This document shows positions 1 to 9,547 of a DNA stretch of 64,000 bases, piece after piece. Source of the DNA: Bradyrhizobium sp. 1 (GTDB lineage: Bacteria; Pseudomonadota; Alphaproteobacteria; Rhizobiales; Xanthobacteraceae); NCBI RefSeq assembly GCF_023073315.1, contig NZ_JADPJH010000014.1, positions 124,001-188,000 on the forward strand, given 5' to 3'. Below the pieces are notes generated by a model. That model was not told the DNA's origin. It saw only the letters and a program-made list of their open reading frames with translations, and searched no databases. Position numbers and translations under genes: made by a program. How positions within the stretch are numbered: the stretch's first letter is position 1; each line of letters begins with the position of its first letter.

Positions 1-109
1 TGATGATATGGCCGCCCCTGGCGGGATCGACGAGCTCCGCCTTGGTCAGCGTGGCGATGTCGGCCAGCGCTGAGGCAGGCGGTTTTTTGAAGAAGGTCGG
101 CTGCGCCAT
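1..109 (-). CDS. lpxD: UDP-3-O-acylglucosamine N-acyltransferase LpxD, N-terminal part only
   Basis: Only the first 36 codons lie in the window; the gene runs off the left edge. The start ATG at 107-109 follows a purine-rich GGGGTGGA. The residues [11 protein letters not shown] followed by a short region rich in Ala, Asp and Leu match the usual opening of alphaproteobacterial LpxD, the lipid A pathway enzyme that adds the second 3-hydroxyacyl chain. It lies directly downstream of bamA on the same strand, which is the conserved bamA-lpxD order. The catalytic left-handed beta-helix is outside the window, so the call rests on the N-terminus and on position. Confidence 0.8.
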   Translation of the reverse strand, partial: MAQPTFFKKPPASALADIATLTKAELVDPARGGHII

Positions 110-199
110 TCCACCCCGTCGCGGTCCGGCTTCGGCATGAAGCGGCCTAGCCGCATCATGCCTCATCTCATGGATTGAGCACGATCTTTTTGGAAACCG

Positions 200-221
200 C
201 CCCCGGGAGTGACTCTGGGGG
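200..221 (-). other. Short GC hairpin between bamA and lpxD
   Basis: CCCCC at 200-204 pairs with GGGGG at 217-221 around a partly self-complementary centre. It lies in the 136-base gap between the bamA stop and the lpxD start. On the minus strand it is followed by CGGTTTCC rather than a T run, so it is more likely a processing or attenuation hairpin than a full terminator. Confidence 0.3.
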
Positions 222-245
222 ACGGATCATGCCCTGCTGATCGAA

Positions 246-2786
246 TTAGAACGAGGTGCCGCCGCCGAACCGGAATTCCTGCGTGCGATCATTCTTGCCC
301 TTCGTGAGCGGCACGGCGTAGTCGAAGCGCAGCGGGCCAAACGGTGACTGCCAGATCAGACCGACACCGACCGACGAGCGGACGACATTGCCGTTGTCAT
401 ACACCAAGCCGGTACACGTTCCAGGCGAGACAGCCGGGGTGATCGTCGATGGCGTACAGTTCGAATTCTTGGTCGTGGTCATTTCGTTGGTCACCGACCA
501 CGTCGTCGGGCCCTGATAGTCGTACAGGCCGCCGGCATCGGCATAGACAGCGCCCTTCAGACCCACTTCCTTCGGAAGGAACCAGAACGGCATCTGCAAT
601 TCGAGCGAAGCGCCCCAATATTTGGTGCCACCAAGCGCGTCCTGCGTGCCGTAGGGATTCAAATCACGCGGGCCGATGCCGTTCGGGGCAAAGCCGCGGA
701 CGAGGTTCGGACCCATCTGGAATTGATCGAGCATGCGCAGCTCGTTGCTGCCGATCTTGTTCAGCATGCCGCTCTGGACGTGCACGAGGCCGACGATGTC
801 AGACACCAGCGGAGCGTAGTACTTCGCGTCGATGACCGACTTCAGGTAGGAGACGTCGCCGCCGACGCCGGCGAAGTCCTGCCGGAAATCGACGAGCAGG
901 CCGTCGGTGGGGTTCTTGTTGTTGTCCAGCGTGTTGTAGGTCAGCGTGTAGCCGAGCGCCGAGGTCAGGGTCTTGCCGCTGGCAAGCTCCTTGCGCACCG
1001 GCAGCGATGCTTCGCCGTCGCTGTAGCAGCCGAGACCATTGGTTGATGGATCGAGGGGAATACCGCTCGCCGCCGAGAAAGCCGGGCTCGGGTTGAACGC
1101 CGCCGTGCCAAAATTATTGTTACAGTTCGCCAGGTAGTACGGCAGCGTGATTTCCTGCTGGTAGACCGAGTAGCGCAGCTGCAGCGCCAGGTCTTCACGC
1201 AAGGAGAAGCCGAGGCGCGGCGAGAAGCCGAGCGTCTTGGTGCCGTAGGAGATGTAGCTGTTGGACAGCTGCTGGCGTTGATAGAAGTCGAGGCCCAGCG
1301 CGATGCGGTAGTCGAGCAGGTACGGCTCGACGAACGACAGCGAGTAGCCGCGCGCGTACTGGCCATAGGTCACCGCCGCCTTGGCGAACAGGCCGCGGCC
1401 AAGCAGGTTGCGCTCGGAGACCGAGACTTCGGCAAGCGCACCGTCGGTCGTGGAGTAACCGCCCGAGACCGAGAAGTCGCCGGTCGATTTCTCTTCCATG
1501 TCGACGATCAGGATGACGCGGTCGCTCGAGGAGCCTGGCTCCGTCGTGATCTTGACGGTCTTGAAGTAGTCGAGGTTCTTCAGGCGCCGCTCGGCACGAT
1601 CGACCAGCGCGCGGTTGTAGGCATCGCCCTCGGAGAGGTCGAACTCGCGACGGATCACGTAGTCGCGCGTGCGGGTGTTGCCGCGCAGATTGATGCGCTC
1701 GATATAGGTGCGCGGGCCCTCGTCGATGTTGAACACGACGGAGACAGTGTGCGCCTCGAAGTTGCGGTCGCCACCGGGACGGACCACGGCGAAGGCATAG
1801 CCGCGGCGCGAGGCCTCGATCTGCATTTCCTCGACCGACTTCTCGACCGCTTCGACGTTGTAGAGCGAGCCGACATTGACGCGCGAATAGTTGCGCATCG
1901 AAGAGGGATCGAAGTTCGGAATACTGGAGCGGAAATCAAGCGCACCGACGCGATACTGCGAGCCTTCTTCGATCTTGAAGGTAACGTTGAAGCCCTTCTT
2001 CTCCGGATCGTATTCGGTGAGCGCGGCGACGACCTGGACGTCGGCGAAGCCGTTCTTGAGGTAGAAGCGGCGGATCAGGTCGCGGTCGGCTTCGACGCGA
2101 TCGGGATCGTAGATGTCGCTGCTGGCGAGGAAGCTCAGCAGATTCGATTCGTGGGTCTTGATGATGTCGCGCAGACGATAGGACGAGTACGCGTTATTAC
2201 CGACGAACTCGATCGACTTGACGCCGGTCTTGGCGCCCTCCTCGACCGTGAAGACGAGGTCGACGCGGTTGTTCGGCTGCTCGATGATCTCGGGGGTGAC
2301 GCGCACGTCGTAGCGACCGGAACGGCGATAGATCTCGGCGATTCGCAGCGTGTCGGACTGCACCATGGCGCGGGAGAAGGTGCCGCGCGCCTTGGACTGG
2401 ACTTCGGAGGTGAGCTGCTCGTCCTTGATCTTCTTGTTGCCCTCGAAGGCAATCCGGCCGATCACCGGGTTTTCCACCACGGAGACGACGATCTGGCCAC
2501 CGGCGCCGCGATTGATTCGGACGTCCTGAAACAGGCCGGTCTCGATCAGCGCCTTGAGGCCGTCATCGATGGCGCCCTGATCCAGGCGGCCACCCGGGCC
2601 GGGCTTGAAATAGGAGCGGATGGTCTCCACCTCGACACGGCGATTTCCTTCGACGGAAATCGACTGGACGGTCTGAGCTACCGCAGACGAAGACACAAAA
2701 GCAGCCCCAACCGGGGCAAGCACCGGCGCGCCGAACATGATCAGGGTTGCAAGCAAGCCCCCCCGGAGTCGCAGTCCAAACTTCAT
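246..2786 (-). CDS. bamA: Outer membrane protein assembly factor BamA
   Basis: BamA is the central beta-barrel of the BAM complex, which inserts outer-membrane proteins. I chose the ATG at 2786 because it begins a clean Sec signal peptide (MKFGLRLRGG, a hydrophobic core, then SSSAVAQ). The open frame extends 34 codons further upstream, but those codons carry no signal-peptide logic. The mature part starts with the POTRA motif VQSISVEGNRRVEVETIRSY, has five POTRA repeats over roughly residues 35-420, then a 16-strand Omp85 barrel. The protein ends in Phe, as expected of a barrel recognised by BAM. At 846 residues it is of usual length. It sits between rseP and lpxD, the conserved envelope cluster. 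Confidence 0.96.
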   Translation of the reverse strand: MKFGLRLRGGLLATLIMFGAPVLAPVGAAFVSSSAVAQTVQSISVEGNRRVEVETIRSYFKPGPGGRLDQGAIDDGLKALIETGLFQDVRINRGAGGQIVVSVVENPVIGRIAFEGNKKIKDEQLTSEVQSKARGTFSRAMVQSDTLRIAEIYRRSGRYDVRVTPEIIEQPNNRVDLVFTVEEGAKTGVKSIEFVGNNAYSSYRLRDIIKTHESNLLSFLASSDIYDPDRVEADRDLIRRFYLKNGFADVQVVAALTEYDPEKKGFNVTFKIEEGSQYRVGALDFRSSIPNFDPSSMRNYSRVNVGSLYNVEAVEKSVEEMQIEASRRGYAFAVVRPGGDRNFEAHTVSVVFNIDEGPRTYIERINLRGNTRTRDYVIRREFDLSEGDAYNRALVDRAERRLKNLDYFKTVKITTEPGSSSDRVILIVDMEEKSTGDFSVSGGYSTTDGALAEVSVSERNLLGRGLFAKAAVTYGQYARGYSLSFVEPYLLDYRIALGLDFYQRQQLSNSYISYGTKTLGFSPRLGFSLREDLALQLRYSVYQQEITLPYYLANCNNNFGTAAFNPSPAFSAASGIPLDPSTNGLGCYSDGEASLPVRKELASGKTLTSALGYTLTYNTLDNNKNPTDGLLVDFRQDFAGVGGDVSYLKSVIDAKYYAPLVSDIVGLVHVQSGMLNKIGSNELRMLDQFQMGPNLVRGFAPNGIGPRDLNPYGTQDALGGTKYWGASLELQMPFWFLPKEVGLKGAVYADAGGLYDYQGPTTWSVTNEMTTTKNSNCTPSTITPAVSPGTCTGLVYDNGNVVRSSVGVGLIWQSPFGPLRFDYAVPLTKGKNDRTQEFRFGGGTSF

Positions 2787-2961
2787 GCGCAACGCGCCCT
2801 TATCATTCCGTGCCAGACCCACCCCAACGCCGGTCCGGAGATTCCCCAAGTTCGAAGCCGCTTGTAGCCAATTTCCTCGGTGCCGCAAACGGCAGCAGAC
2901 ACCGTAATTTCAATTTCATTCCAAGACGTTGCCCAAGAGCAACGCCACAAAAAAGCCCCTA

Positions 2962-4113
2962 TCAGGAAGCGGCCATCCGCAGGATGTCGTTGTAGGTGGC
3001 GAACACCATCAGCATCAGCACCAAACCCAGCCCGATCCGGAACCCCATCTCCTGAGTCCGCTCGGACAAGGGCCGGCCGCGAACCACTTCCGCCGCATAG
3101 AACATAAGGTGACCGCCATCGAGCAGCGGGATCGGGAACAGGTTCAAGAGGCCGATCGAGACCGACAGCACCGCACAGAGGTTGATCACGAACTGGAACC
3201 CGGCGCTGGCCGCCTGCCCCGACATCTTGGCGATACCGAGAACGCCGCTGACCTCGTTAGGATTGCCGTTTCCGACAAACAGCGAGCCGAGGAACTTGAA
3301 GGTGCTGGTGATGATGAACCAGACCTGCTCGACACCGATCTTGAGCGCCTCACCGACGCCGACCGGAGCGGTCGAGGTCTCGCCTGCCTGCGACTTGTGC
3401 TCGACACCGAGCACACCGACACGGTGGCTGTTGCCGAACGGATCCTTGCGCTCGAGCAGCGCCGGCGTCGCGGTCAGCGCCACGATGGCGTCGTCCCGCT
3501 TCACCTGGAACGTAAGCGCCGAACCAGCGTTCATGGCAACGATTCGCTGCATGTCGGCAAAGCTCTCGATCGGCTTGCCGTCGATCTGGACCACAACGTC
3601 CCCGATCTTGAAGCCGGCCGCAGCCGCAGCGCCGTCGACAACGACGCCGTCGACGCGCGCGATCGTGCTCGGCTTGCCGTAGTACAGCGCCATGCCGGCG
3701 AAGATCAGCGCGCCAAGGATAAAATTGGCGATCGGACCGGCAGCGACGATGGCCGCGCGCGGGCCGACCTTCTTGTGGTGGAAGCTGCCGGCACGCTCTT
3801 CGGCCGTCATGGCCGCAAGCGTCTCGGACGACGGGGTCGAGGCCTCACTCTCGTCGCCGAAGAACTTGACGTAGCCGCCGAGCGGGATCGCCGAGACCTT
3901 CCAGCGGGTGCCATGGCGGTCGTTGAAACCGACCAGCTCAGGTCCGAAGCCGAGCGAGAAAGTTAACACGCGAACACCGGCCCAGCGCGCGACCAGGAAA
4001 TGGCCGAGCTCATGGAAGAACACGACGATCGTCAGGACGAACAGGAAGGGAACAGCGTAGCCGAGGAGCCCATGGCTCAACGTATTGAAACTATGGACGA
4101 AAAAGTCGATCAT
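2962..4113 (-). CDS. rseP: Site-2 zinc metalloprotease RseP/MmpA
   Basis: This is an inner-membrane intramembrane protease (M50 family) that cleaves anti-sigma factors and other single-pass membrane proteins. The active-site HExxH motif is HELGH at about residues 34-38 in the first membrane segment. A PDZ domain follows in the middle (VVVDGAAAAAGFKIGDVV). The third zinc ligand is in the C-terminal LDGGH motif. At 383 residues it has normal length. It lies between dxr and bamA in the conserved order, 44 bases after the dxr stop, so it is probably co-transcribed. The inverted repeat CGTTGC/GCAACG near 2930-2945 separates it from bamA. Confidence 0.95.
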   Translation of the reverse strand: MIDFFVHSFNTLSHGLLGYAVPFLFVLTIVVFFHELGHFLVARWAGVRVLTFSLGFGPELVGFNDRHGTRWKVSAIPLGGYVKFFGDESEASTPSSETLAAMTAEERAGSFHHKKVGPRAAIVAAGPIANFILGALIFAGMALYYGKPSTIARVDGVVVDGAAAAAGFKIGDVVVQIDGKPIESFADMQRIVAMNAGSALTFQVKRDDAIVALTATPALLERKDPFGNSHRVGVLGVEHKSQAGETSTAPVGVGEALKIGVEQVWFIITSTFKFLGSLFVGNGNPNEVSGVLGIAKMSGQAASAGFQFVINLCAVLSVSIGLLNLFPIPLLDGGHLMFYAAEVVRGRPLSERTQEMGFRIGLGLVLMLMVFATYNDILRMAAS

Positions 4114-4157
4114 CGAATTCCCTCATCCAGCGCCGCAAGGCCCTGGCCCCGAACCAT

Positions 4158-5381
4158 CTAGGATGCCTTTAAGGCAATTTGAGGCAATAGGGCGGCAGCT
4201 CTATTTCGCGAAACATGGTCAACGGCGATTGCATCATCCGCTGAGGTCATGGGGGCCCGGTTCCCGCCCCGGATCCAGTCCTCGAGCGTCGCCTCCACCA
4301 GCCGGGCGATCGCGCCGAACCGGATCTTGCCGGCGATGAAGGCGGCGACCGCGACCTCGTTGGCCGCGTTGTAGACAGTGGTCGCCCCCTTCCCGGTCCG
4401 GAGCGAATCGTAGGCCAGCCGCAGTCCCGGGAACCGCTCGAAATCCGGCGCCTCGAAGGTCAGCTGGCCGATCTTGGCGAGGTCCAGCTTGGCAGCCGGT
4501 CCCTTGATCCGGTCGGGCCAGCCGAGGCAATGGGCGATAGGCGTGCGCATGTCGGGCGAGCCGAGCTGGGCCATCACCGAGCGATCGGAGAATTCCACCA
4601 TGCCGTGGATGATCGACTGCGGATGCACGAGGACGTCGATCTCGTCGGGAGAGAGCGCGAACAGATAGGACGCCTCGATCACTTCGAGGCCCTTGTTCAT
4701 CATCGAGGCGGAATCGATCGTGATCTTCTGGCCCATGCTCCAGTTCGGATGCTTCAGGGCCTGCTCGAGGGTCGCCTTCTCGATGTCAGCGGGCTTCCAG
4801 GTGCGGAACGGACCGCCCGAAGCGGTGATGATGACGCGGACCAGCTCGTCACGATTGCCCGATGCCAGCGCCTGGAATAGCGCGTTGTGCTCGGAATCGG
4901 CCGGCAGGATGCAGGCCCCGGCTTTCGCCGCGCGCTGCATGAAGAAATCGCCGGCGCAAACCAGGCATTCCTTGTTGGCGAGCGCGACATGCGCGCCGCG
5001 ATCGACCGCCGCCAGCGCCGGCTTCAGTCCGGCAGCGCCGCTGACCGCCGCCATCACCCAATCGGCGGGACGCGCACCGGCCTCGATCACCGCGCTTTCG
5101 CCGGCGCCGCATTCGGTGCTCGTTCCCGCAAGTGCGGCCTTGAGCTCGGCGAACTTCGATGTGTCGGCGATCGCAACGAAGCGCGCGGAAAACTCCTTCG
5201 CGAGCTTTGCCAGCGCCTCGACATTGCTGTTCGCGGTCAACGCCTCGACGCGATAGCGCTCGGGAGAAGCGCGCAGCAAATCCATCGTGCTGTCGCCGAT
5301 CGAGCCGGTGGCACCGAGGACTGTGACGCTGCGGATGTCGGACGCAGCAAGCCTGTTATTACGCAAGGGAACGGCGCTCAT
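4158..5381 (-). CDS. dxr: 1-deoxy-D-xylulose 5-phosphate reductoisomerase
   Basis: Dxr converts DXP to MEP with NADPH, the first committed step of non-mevalonate isoprenoid synthesis in the cytoplasm. The nucleotide-binding motif [12 protein letters not shown] lies near the N-terminus, and the metal and substrate region includes [14 protein letters not shown] and ITASGGPFR. The frame is open 30 codons further upstream, but the ATG at 5381 fits homologues and lies four bases after the cdsA stop, giving 407 residues. It feeds undecaprenyl phosphate synthesis together with uppS in the same operon. Confidence 0.96.
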   Translation of the reverse strand: MSAVPLRNNRLAASDIRSVTVLGATGSIGDSTMDLLRASPERYRVEALTANSNVEALAKLAKEFSARFVAIADTSKFAELKAALAGTSTECGAGESAVIEAGARPADWVMAAVSGAAGLKPALAAVDRGAHVALANKECLVCAGDFFMQRAAKAGACILPADSEHNALFQALASGNRDELVRVIITASGGPFRTWKPADIEKATLEQALKHPNWSMGQKITIDSASMMNKGLEVIEASYLFALSPDEIDVLVHPQSIIHGMVEFSDRSVMAQLGSPDMRTPIAHCLGWPDRIKGPAAKLDLAKIGQLTFEAPDFERFPGLRLAYDSLRTGKGATTVYNAANEVAVAAFIAGKIRFGAIARLVEATLEDWIRGGNRAPMTSADDAIAVDHVSRNRAAALLPQIALKAS

Positions 5382-5385
5382 GTCC

Positions 5386-6228
5386 TCACCAAACCATAAG
5401 ACCGCTTCCGGCGCTATGCACACCATGGCGGAGGAAGCCGATAATCCATGCCACCAGGATGGCGGCGACAAAACCGTCCAGACGGTCCATTAACCCGCCG
5501 TGGCCGGGAATTAAGTGACTGGAATCCTTGACATCGAAGCGCCGCTTCACCGCGGATTCGAACAGATCACCGCATGCCGACACCACCGACAGGATGGCGC
5601 TGACAAGCAGCAGTGGAAGCGCTTTTCCGAGCCCGCAAGCCGCAAAGCCCGCAGCAACCGCAAGGCTCGCCGTGAAGCCGCCGAGGGCTCCGGACCAGGT
5701 CTTCTTCGGACTCACGCGCGGCCAGAGCTTCGGCCCGCCGATGCTGCGGCCGGCAAAATAGCCGCCGATATCGGTCGCCCATACCACCAGCAGCACGAAC
5801 ATCAGCGCCGCAAAACCGTTGGCGAGATCCTTTCGCACCAGGATCGAGGCCAGCAGCGCCGCCGACGCATAGGCAAAGCCCGTCGCGGCCCAGACGAACT
5901 TACCGCGCGCAATCAGCGTCACGATCGCGCCGCCGACACAGCCGACGATGATTGCGGTCTTGAGCGCGCCGAAGGCAACGCACAAGCCCATCGTGGCGAT
6001 GACGATCGTTCCTGCCCCGGTCAGCGCGGTCGAAGCTGCGCCCACCACCATCAGCCATTCCGCGAACAGCCCGATCGACACCAAAGTCACAAGCAGCGCC
6101 CACAGCCAGCCGCCCACATAGGCAACCGCGATGACGAGCGGCGCCAGCACCAGCGCTGCGAGAACTCGCATCACGAGATTGCTCGGGGCAGGCTTGGCGC
6201 CCGCCGATGCGGTATCGGGTTCGCTCAC
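5386..6228 (-). CDS. cdsA: Phosphatidate cytidylyltransferase CdsA
   Basis: This integral membrane enzyme makes CDP-diacylglycerol, the precursor of bacterial phospholipids. About eight hydrophobic segments are visible. The family signature is near the C-terminus: [19 protein letters not shown] followed by [11 protein letters not shown], which carries the catalytic Asp and Lys residues. It begins with GTG at 6228, overlapping the uppS stop as GTGA, so it is translationally coupled. Its 280 residues are normal. Confidence 0.95.
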   Translation of the reverse strand: MSEPDTASAGAKPAPSNLVMRVLAALVLAPLVIAVAYVGGWLWALLVTLVSIGLFAEWLMVVGAASTALTGAGTIVIATMGLCVAFGALKTAIIVGCVGGAIVTLIARGKFVWAATGFAYASAALLASILVRKDLANGFAALMFVLLVVWATDIGGYFAGRSIGGPKLWPRVSPKKTWSGALGGFTASLAVAAGFAACGLGKALPLLLVSAILSVVSACGDLFESAVKRRFDVKDSSHLIPGHGGLMDRLDGFVAAILVAWIIGFLRHGVHSAGSGLMVW

Positions 6229-6983
6229 GAGGCGGTTTTCGCGACGAGGCCGCCGAAACGGCGTTCTCGCCTGGCAAATTCGGCGATCGCGCTTTCCAGC
6301 GCCGCCTTGTCGAAATCGGGCCAGTGGATCGGCACGAAGACGAGTTCGCTATAGGCGGCCTGCCACATCAGGAAGTTGGACAGCCGCTGCTCGCCGCTGG
6401 TGCGGATGATGAGATCGGGATCGGGAATGTCGGACGCATCGAGATGCGCTCCCAGCGTGTCGGCGTCGATCGAGGCGGGATCGCGCCTGCCCTCGGCGAC
6501 CTCGCGCGCGAGCTTTTGTGCCGCTTTCGCGATCTCCTGCCGCGAGCCGTAATTGAAGGCGACAACGAGCGTCAGGCGCGTGTTGCCGCGCGTCAGTTCC
6601 TCGGCCTCGTTGAGCAGCGCGCAGATGTCGCTCTCGAGTCCCTCCCGCTCGCCGATGATGCGGACCTTGACGCCGTCACGATGCAGGCTCGCCAGATCGT
6701 TGCGGATGAAGCGCTTGAGCAGACCGAAGAGATCGCCGATCTCGCTTGCCGGACGCGACCAGTTCTCCGAGCTGAAGGAGAAGATGGTGAGATAGCGAAT
6801 GCCGAGCTCGTGCGAGGCGCGCACCACGCGGCGCAGCGCCTCGACGCCACGGCGATGCCCCTCCGCACGCGGCAGACCGCGCGCAGCCGCCCAGCGCCCG
6901 TTGCCATCCATGATGATGGCGACATGCGCAGGCGCGTCAGACCGGTCGGGTCCTTCCGTTGCAGGCGCGGCGGCGTTGGACAT
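6225..6983 (-). CDS. uppS: Isoprenyl transferase / undecaprenyl diphosphate synthase
   Basis: UppS condenses isopentenyl units cis onto farnesyl diphosphate to make the C55 lipid carrier of peptidoglycan and other surface polymers. The catalytic motif [12 protein letters not shown] is near residue 22, and the C-terminal signature [19 protein letters not shown] plus the downstream YSELVF block are intact. The ATG at 6983 has GAGG about eight bases upstream. It is the first gene of a tight uppS-cdsA-dxr group, after a 96-base gap from frr that holds a palindromic repeat. Confidence 0.95.
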   Translation of the reverse strand: MSNAAAPATEGPDRSDAPAHVAIIMDGNGRWAAARGLPRAEGHRRGVEALRRVVRASHELGIRYLTIFSFSSENWSRPASEIGDLFGLLKRFIRNDLASLHRDGVKVRIIGEREGLESDICALLNEAEELTRGNTRLTLVVAFNYGSRQEIAKAAQKLAREVAEGRRDPASIDADTLGAHLDASDIPDPDLIIRTSGEQRLSNFLMWQAAYSELVFVPIHWPDFDKAALESAIAEFARRERRFGGLVAKTAS

Positions 6984-6998
6984 GGAAGCGGCCTCAAA

Positions 6999-7043
6999 GC
7001 ATGATCCGGATAAGTGCGCAGCGGTTTTCCGAAAAGATCATGC
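6999..7043. repeat. Palindromic intergenic repeat (GCATGATC ... GATCATGC)
   Basis: Arms GCATGATCCGGA (6999-7010) and TCCG plus GATCATGC (7028-7043) are mutually complementary apart from a four-base AAAA bulge, around a centre containing GTGCGCAGCGG. The element fills the frr-uppS gap. From memory, closely similar elements are scattered between genes in Bradyrhizobium and Rhodopseudomonas; no second copy was found in this window. Confidence 0.6.
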
Positions 7044-7057
7044 GCGAACAATAACCT

Positions 7058-7081
7058 AAAGCGCGATGACAATCGCGCTTT
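7058..7081 (-). terminator. Hairpin at the frr stop codon
   Basis: AAAGCGCGAT (7058-7067) and ATCGCGCTTT (7072-7081) are perfectly complementary with a GACA loop. The stem overlaps the frr stop codon. On the minus strand it is followed by AGGTTATTGTT, a weak T-rich tail, so partial termination or mRNA end protection between frr and uppS is plausible. Confidence 0.5.
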
Positions 7082-7643
7082 AGACGGTCAGGATTTCTTT
7101 TTCCTTGGTGGCCAGCAGCTGGTCGATCTCGGTGATGGTGCCGTCGGTCGCCTTCTGCACCTCGTCGGCGTGACGCTTCTGATCGTCCTCCGACATCTCG
7201 TGATTCTTCTCGAGCTTCTTGATCACGTCGAGCCCGTCGCGGCGGACATGGCGCACGGCGACCTTGGCAGCTTCGGCGTATTTGTGCGCGACCTTCACCA
7301 GTTCCTTGCGGCGTTCCTCGTTGAGCTCGGGAATGCGCAGGCGCAGCACCTGGCCTTCGGTCGCCGGCGACAGGCCGAGATTGGAATCGACGATCGCCTT
7401 CTCGACCGGCTTGACCATCGACTTGTCCCAGACCTGCACCGAGATCATGCGCGGCTCCGGCACGCTGACGGTGGCGAGCTGGTTCAGCGGCATGTGACTG
7501 CCGTAAGCTTCGACCTGGACCGGGTCGAGCATCGAGGCCGAGGCGCGGCCCGTGCGCAAGCCGCCAAGCTCGTGCTTGAGCGATGCGACGGCGCCCTGCA
7601 TGCGGCGCTTGACTTCGTTGAGGTCGAAATTACCCGTGGCCAT
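7080..7643 (-). CDS. frr: Ribosome recycling factor
   Basis: Frr splits post-termination ribosomes together with EF-G. The protein opens [15 protein letters not shown] and holds the two-domain pattern of the family, including [14 protein letters not shown], the central [14 protein letters not shown], and the long helices of domain I. Two in-frame ATGs lie at 7646 and 7643. AAGGAG ends four bases before the first and seven before the second, so I prefer 7643 (187 residues). It lies downstream of pyrH in the conserved order. Confidence 0.96.
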   Translation of the reverse strand: MATGNFDLNEVKRRMQGAVASLKHELGGLRTGRASASMLDPVQVEAYGSHMPLNQLATVSVPEPRMISVQVWDKSMVKPVEKAIVDSNLGLSPATEGQVLRLRIPELNEERRKELVKVAHKYAEAAKVAVRHVRRDGLDVIKKLEKNHEMSEDDQKRHADEVQKATDGTITEIDQLLATKEKEILTV

Positions 7644-7711
7644 CATGTTTCTCCTTCAAAATCCCGGCGACTTCTCCGCACCCCTCCTTTTGGGGCGCGC
7701 CAGATCAGCCG

Positions 7712-8428
7712 TCAGCCGGCGACGATGGTTCCGTGGCCGACGCCACGCAGTACAGCGCCGATCGAGCCCGGCTCCGCGATCGAGAACACGATGATAGGCA
7801 GCGACGTCTCGCGGGCAAGCGCGAAGGCGGTCGCATCCATCACCTTGTAGCCACCCTCGATCGCCTGCGAATGCGTCAGGCGGTCGAACCGCGTGGCGGT
7901 CGGATCCTTCTTCGGGTCGGCCGAGTAGACGCCGTCGACATTGGTCGCCTTCAGCACCACCTGGGCGCCGATTTCGGCCGCGCGCAGCACGGCGGTGGTG
8001 TCGGTGGTGAAGAACGGATTGCCGGTTCCGCCGCCGAGCAGCAAGATCCGGCCGTCGGCGAGGTATTTGTGCGCCGCAGTGCGGGTGAACAGCTCGGAAA
8101 TCTCTGGCATGACGAAGGCCGACAACGCCCTCGCTGGCGCGCCCTTGCGCTCGATCGTGGCTTCGAGCGCGAGGCAGTTCATCATGGTGGCCAGCATGCC
8201 CATGGTGTCGCCGGTGGTACGCGATACGCCGCGCGACGAGACCTCGACACCGCGAAAGATGTTGCCGCCGCCGATCACGACCGCAACCTCGCATCCGAGC
8301 TGACGGGCCGCGATCAGATCGTCCGCAACCCGGTCCATGGTCGGCTGATCGATGCCAAACCCCTGCTGTCCCGCGAGATATTCGCCGGACAGCTTGATCA
8401 CGACGCGACGATAGACCGGATCAGTCAT
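7712..8428 (-). CDS. pyrH: Uridylate kinase PyrH
   Basis: PyrH phosphorylates UMP to UDP, as a hexameric amino-acid-kinase-fold enzyme. Visible motifs are [11 protein letters not shown] at the N-terminus, [11 protein letters not shown], and [16 protein letters not shown]. An in-frame GTG lies at 8434, but AGGAAA abuts it directly, while the ATG at 8428 has six bases of spacing and gives the usual 238 residues. Upstream on the transcript is tsf, separated by a hairpin-bearing 60-base gap. Confidence 0.96.
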   Translation of the reverse strand: MTDPVYRRVVIKLSGEYLAGQQGFGIDQPTMDRVADDLIAARQLGCEVAVVIGGGNIFRGVEVSSRGVSRTTGDTMGMLATMMNCLALEATIERKGAPARALSAFVMPEISELFTRTAAHKYLADGRILLLGGGTGNPFFTTDTTAVLRAAEIGAQVVLKATNVDGVYSADPKKDPTATRFDRLTHSQAIEGGYKVMDATAFALARETSLPIIVFSIAEPGSIGAVLRGVGHGTIVAG

Positions 8429-8465
8429 GAGCACTTTCCTCGTCCGGGCGCCGCTTCCGGCAGCA

Positions 8466-8487
8466 CGCCGGAAGGAACGTTCCGGCG
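8466..8487 (-). other. Perfect hairpin between tsf and pyrH
   Basis: CGCCGGAA (8466-8473) and TTCCGGCG (8480-8487) form a perfect 8-bp stem with a six-base loop, one base past the tsf stop. No T run follows on the minus strand. It may tune tsf versus pyrH expression by attenuation or processing. Confidence 0.45.
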
Positions 8488-8488
8488 C

Positions 8489-9412
8489 TTACTTCTTGCC
8501 GCTGACCGCGGCGACCTCGGCCGCGAAGTCGGTTTCCTGCTTCTCGATTCCCTCACCGAGAGCATAGCGCACAAAGCCTGCGATCTTCACCGCGCCGCCG
8601 ACCCTGCCTTCGGCTTCCTTCACCGCCTGCGCCACCGACTTGCCGGTGTCGTGAATGAAGGCCTGCTCGAGCAGGCAGACTTCCTTGTAGTAGGTCTTCA
8701 GGCCGGACTCGACGATCTTCTCGATCACGTTCTCCGGCTTGCCCTGCTGGCGATATTTGTCGGCGAGCACGTCCTTCTCGCGCTTGACGACCGCCGGATC
8801 GAGGCCGGTCGGGTCGAGCGCGAGCGGGTTGGTGGCCGCGATATGCATCGCGATCTGGCGGCCCAGCGTTGCGAGCTCGTCGGCCTTGCCCGGCGATTCC
8901 AGCGCCACGATCACGCCCATCTTGCCGGCGCCGTCGATGACGGCACCGTGGACGTAGTGCGACACCACGCCCTGGCTCACTTCGAGGGAGGCTGCGCGGC
9001 GCAGCGTCATGTTCTCGCCGATGGTGGCAATCGCGTCGTTGATCGCGGTCTCGATCGTGACGTCGCCGACCTTGGCGGCCTTGATCTTCTCGACATCGGC
9101 GCCGACGTCGAAGGCGACCTGGGCGATCATCTTGACGAGGCCCTGGAACTGGCCGTTACGCGCGACGAAGTCGGTCTCGGAGTTGACCTCGACCAATACG
9201 CCCTTGGTGCCCTTGGTGAGCGCACCGATCAGGCCCTCGGCCGCGACGCGGCCCGACTTCTTGGCGGCCTTGGACAGGCCCTTCTTGCGGAGCCAATCCT
9301 GCGCCGCTTCCATGTTGCCGTCGTTTTCGGTCAGCGCGGCCTTGCAGTCCATCATGCCGGCGCCGGTCGACTCGCGCAGCTCCTTGACCATCGCAGCTGT
9401 GATCGTTGCCAT
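8489..9412 (-). CDS. tsf: Elongation factor Ts
   Basis: EF-Ts is the nucleotide exchange factor of EF-Tu. The N-terminal domain carries the family signature [17 protein letters not shown] near residue 12, and the core contains the TDFVARN region that contacts EF-Tu. It is 307 residues, normal length, with AAAGGA upstream of the ATG at 9412. It lies after rpsB with a 135-base gap, as in most bacteria. Confidence 0.97.
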   Translation of the reverse strand: MATITAAMVKELRESTGAGMMDCKAALTENDGNMEAAQDWLRKKGLSKAAKKSGRVAAEGLIGALTKGTKGVLVEVNSETDFVARNGQFQGLVKMIAQVAFDVGADVEKIKAAKVGDVTIETAINDAIATIGENMTLRRAASLEVSQGVVSHYVHGAVIDGAGKMGVIVALESPGKADELATLGRQIAMHIAATNPLALDPTGLDPAVVKREKDVLADKYRQQGKPENVIEKIVESGLKTYYKEVCLLEQAFIHDTGKSVAQAVKEAEGRVGGAVKIAGFVRYALGEGIEKQETDFAAEVAAVSGKK

Positions 9413-9509
9413 CGTTGAAAATCCTTTTTGCCTGCCGGTTCGCCGCGGCGCGGCCCGATCGCCCCGCCGCGGTCCATCTCAGGAATTCGCGTCAACTGAA
9501 TGAAATGGT

Positions 9510-9528
9510 GGCCGGATCCTATCCGGCC
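9510..9528 (-). other. Hairpin between rpsB and tsf
   Basis: GGCCGGAT (9510-9517) and ATCCGGCC (9521-9528) form a perfect 8-bp stem with a CCT loop, about 20 bases after the rpsB stop. A second GC-rich inverted repeat (CCGCGGCG/CGCCGCGG, about 9440-9473) lies closer to tsf. No T run follows either one, so they look like attenuation or processing sites rather than full terminators. Confidence 0.45.
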
Positions 9529-9547
9529 AACCCATCGCTCTTTTTGA

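Noticed and set aside
1278-2867. 529-codon plus-strand frame opposite bamA
   Set aside because: Antisense shadow of a GC-rich gene; biased His/Asp/Arg composition and no start signals. The bamA frame has full domain content.
2925-2955. Inverted repeat CGTTGC/GCAACG between rseP and bamA as a terminator
   Set aside because: On the minus strand the T run lies before, not after, the stem, and the two genes are expected to be co-transcribed.
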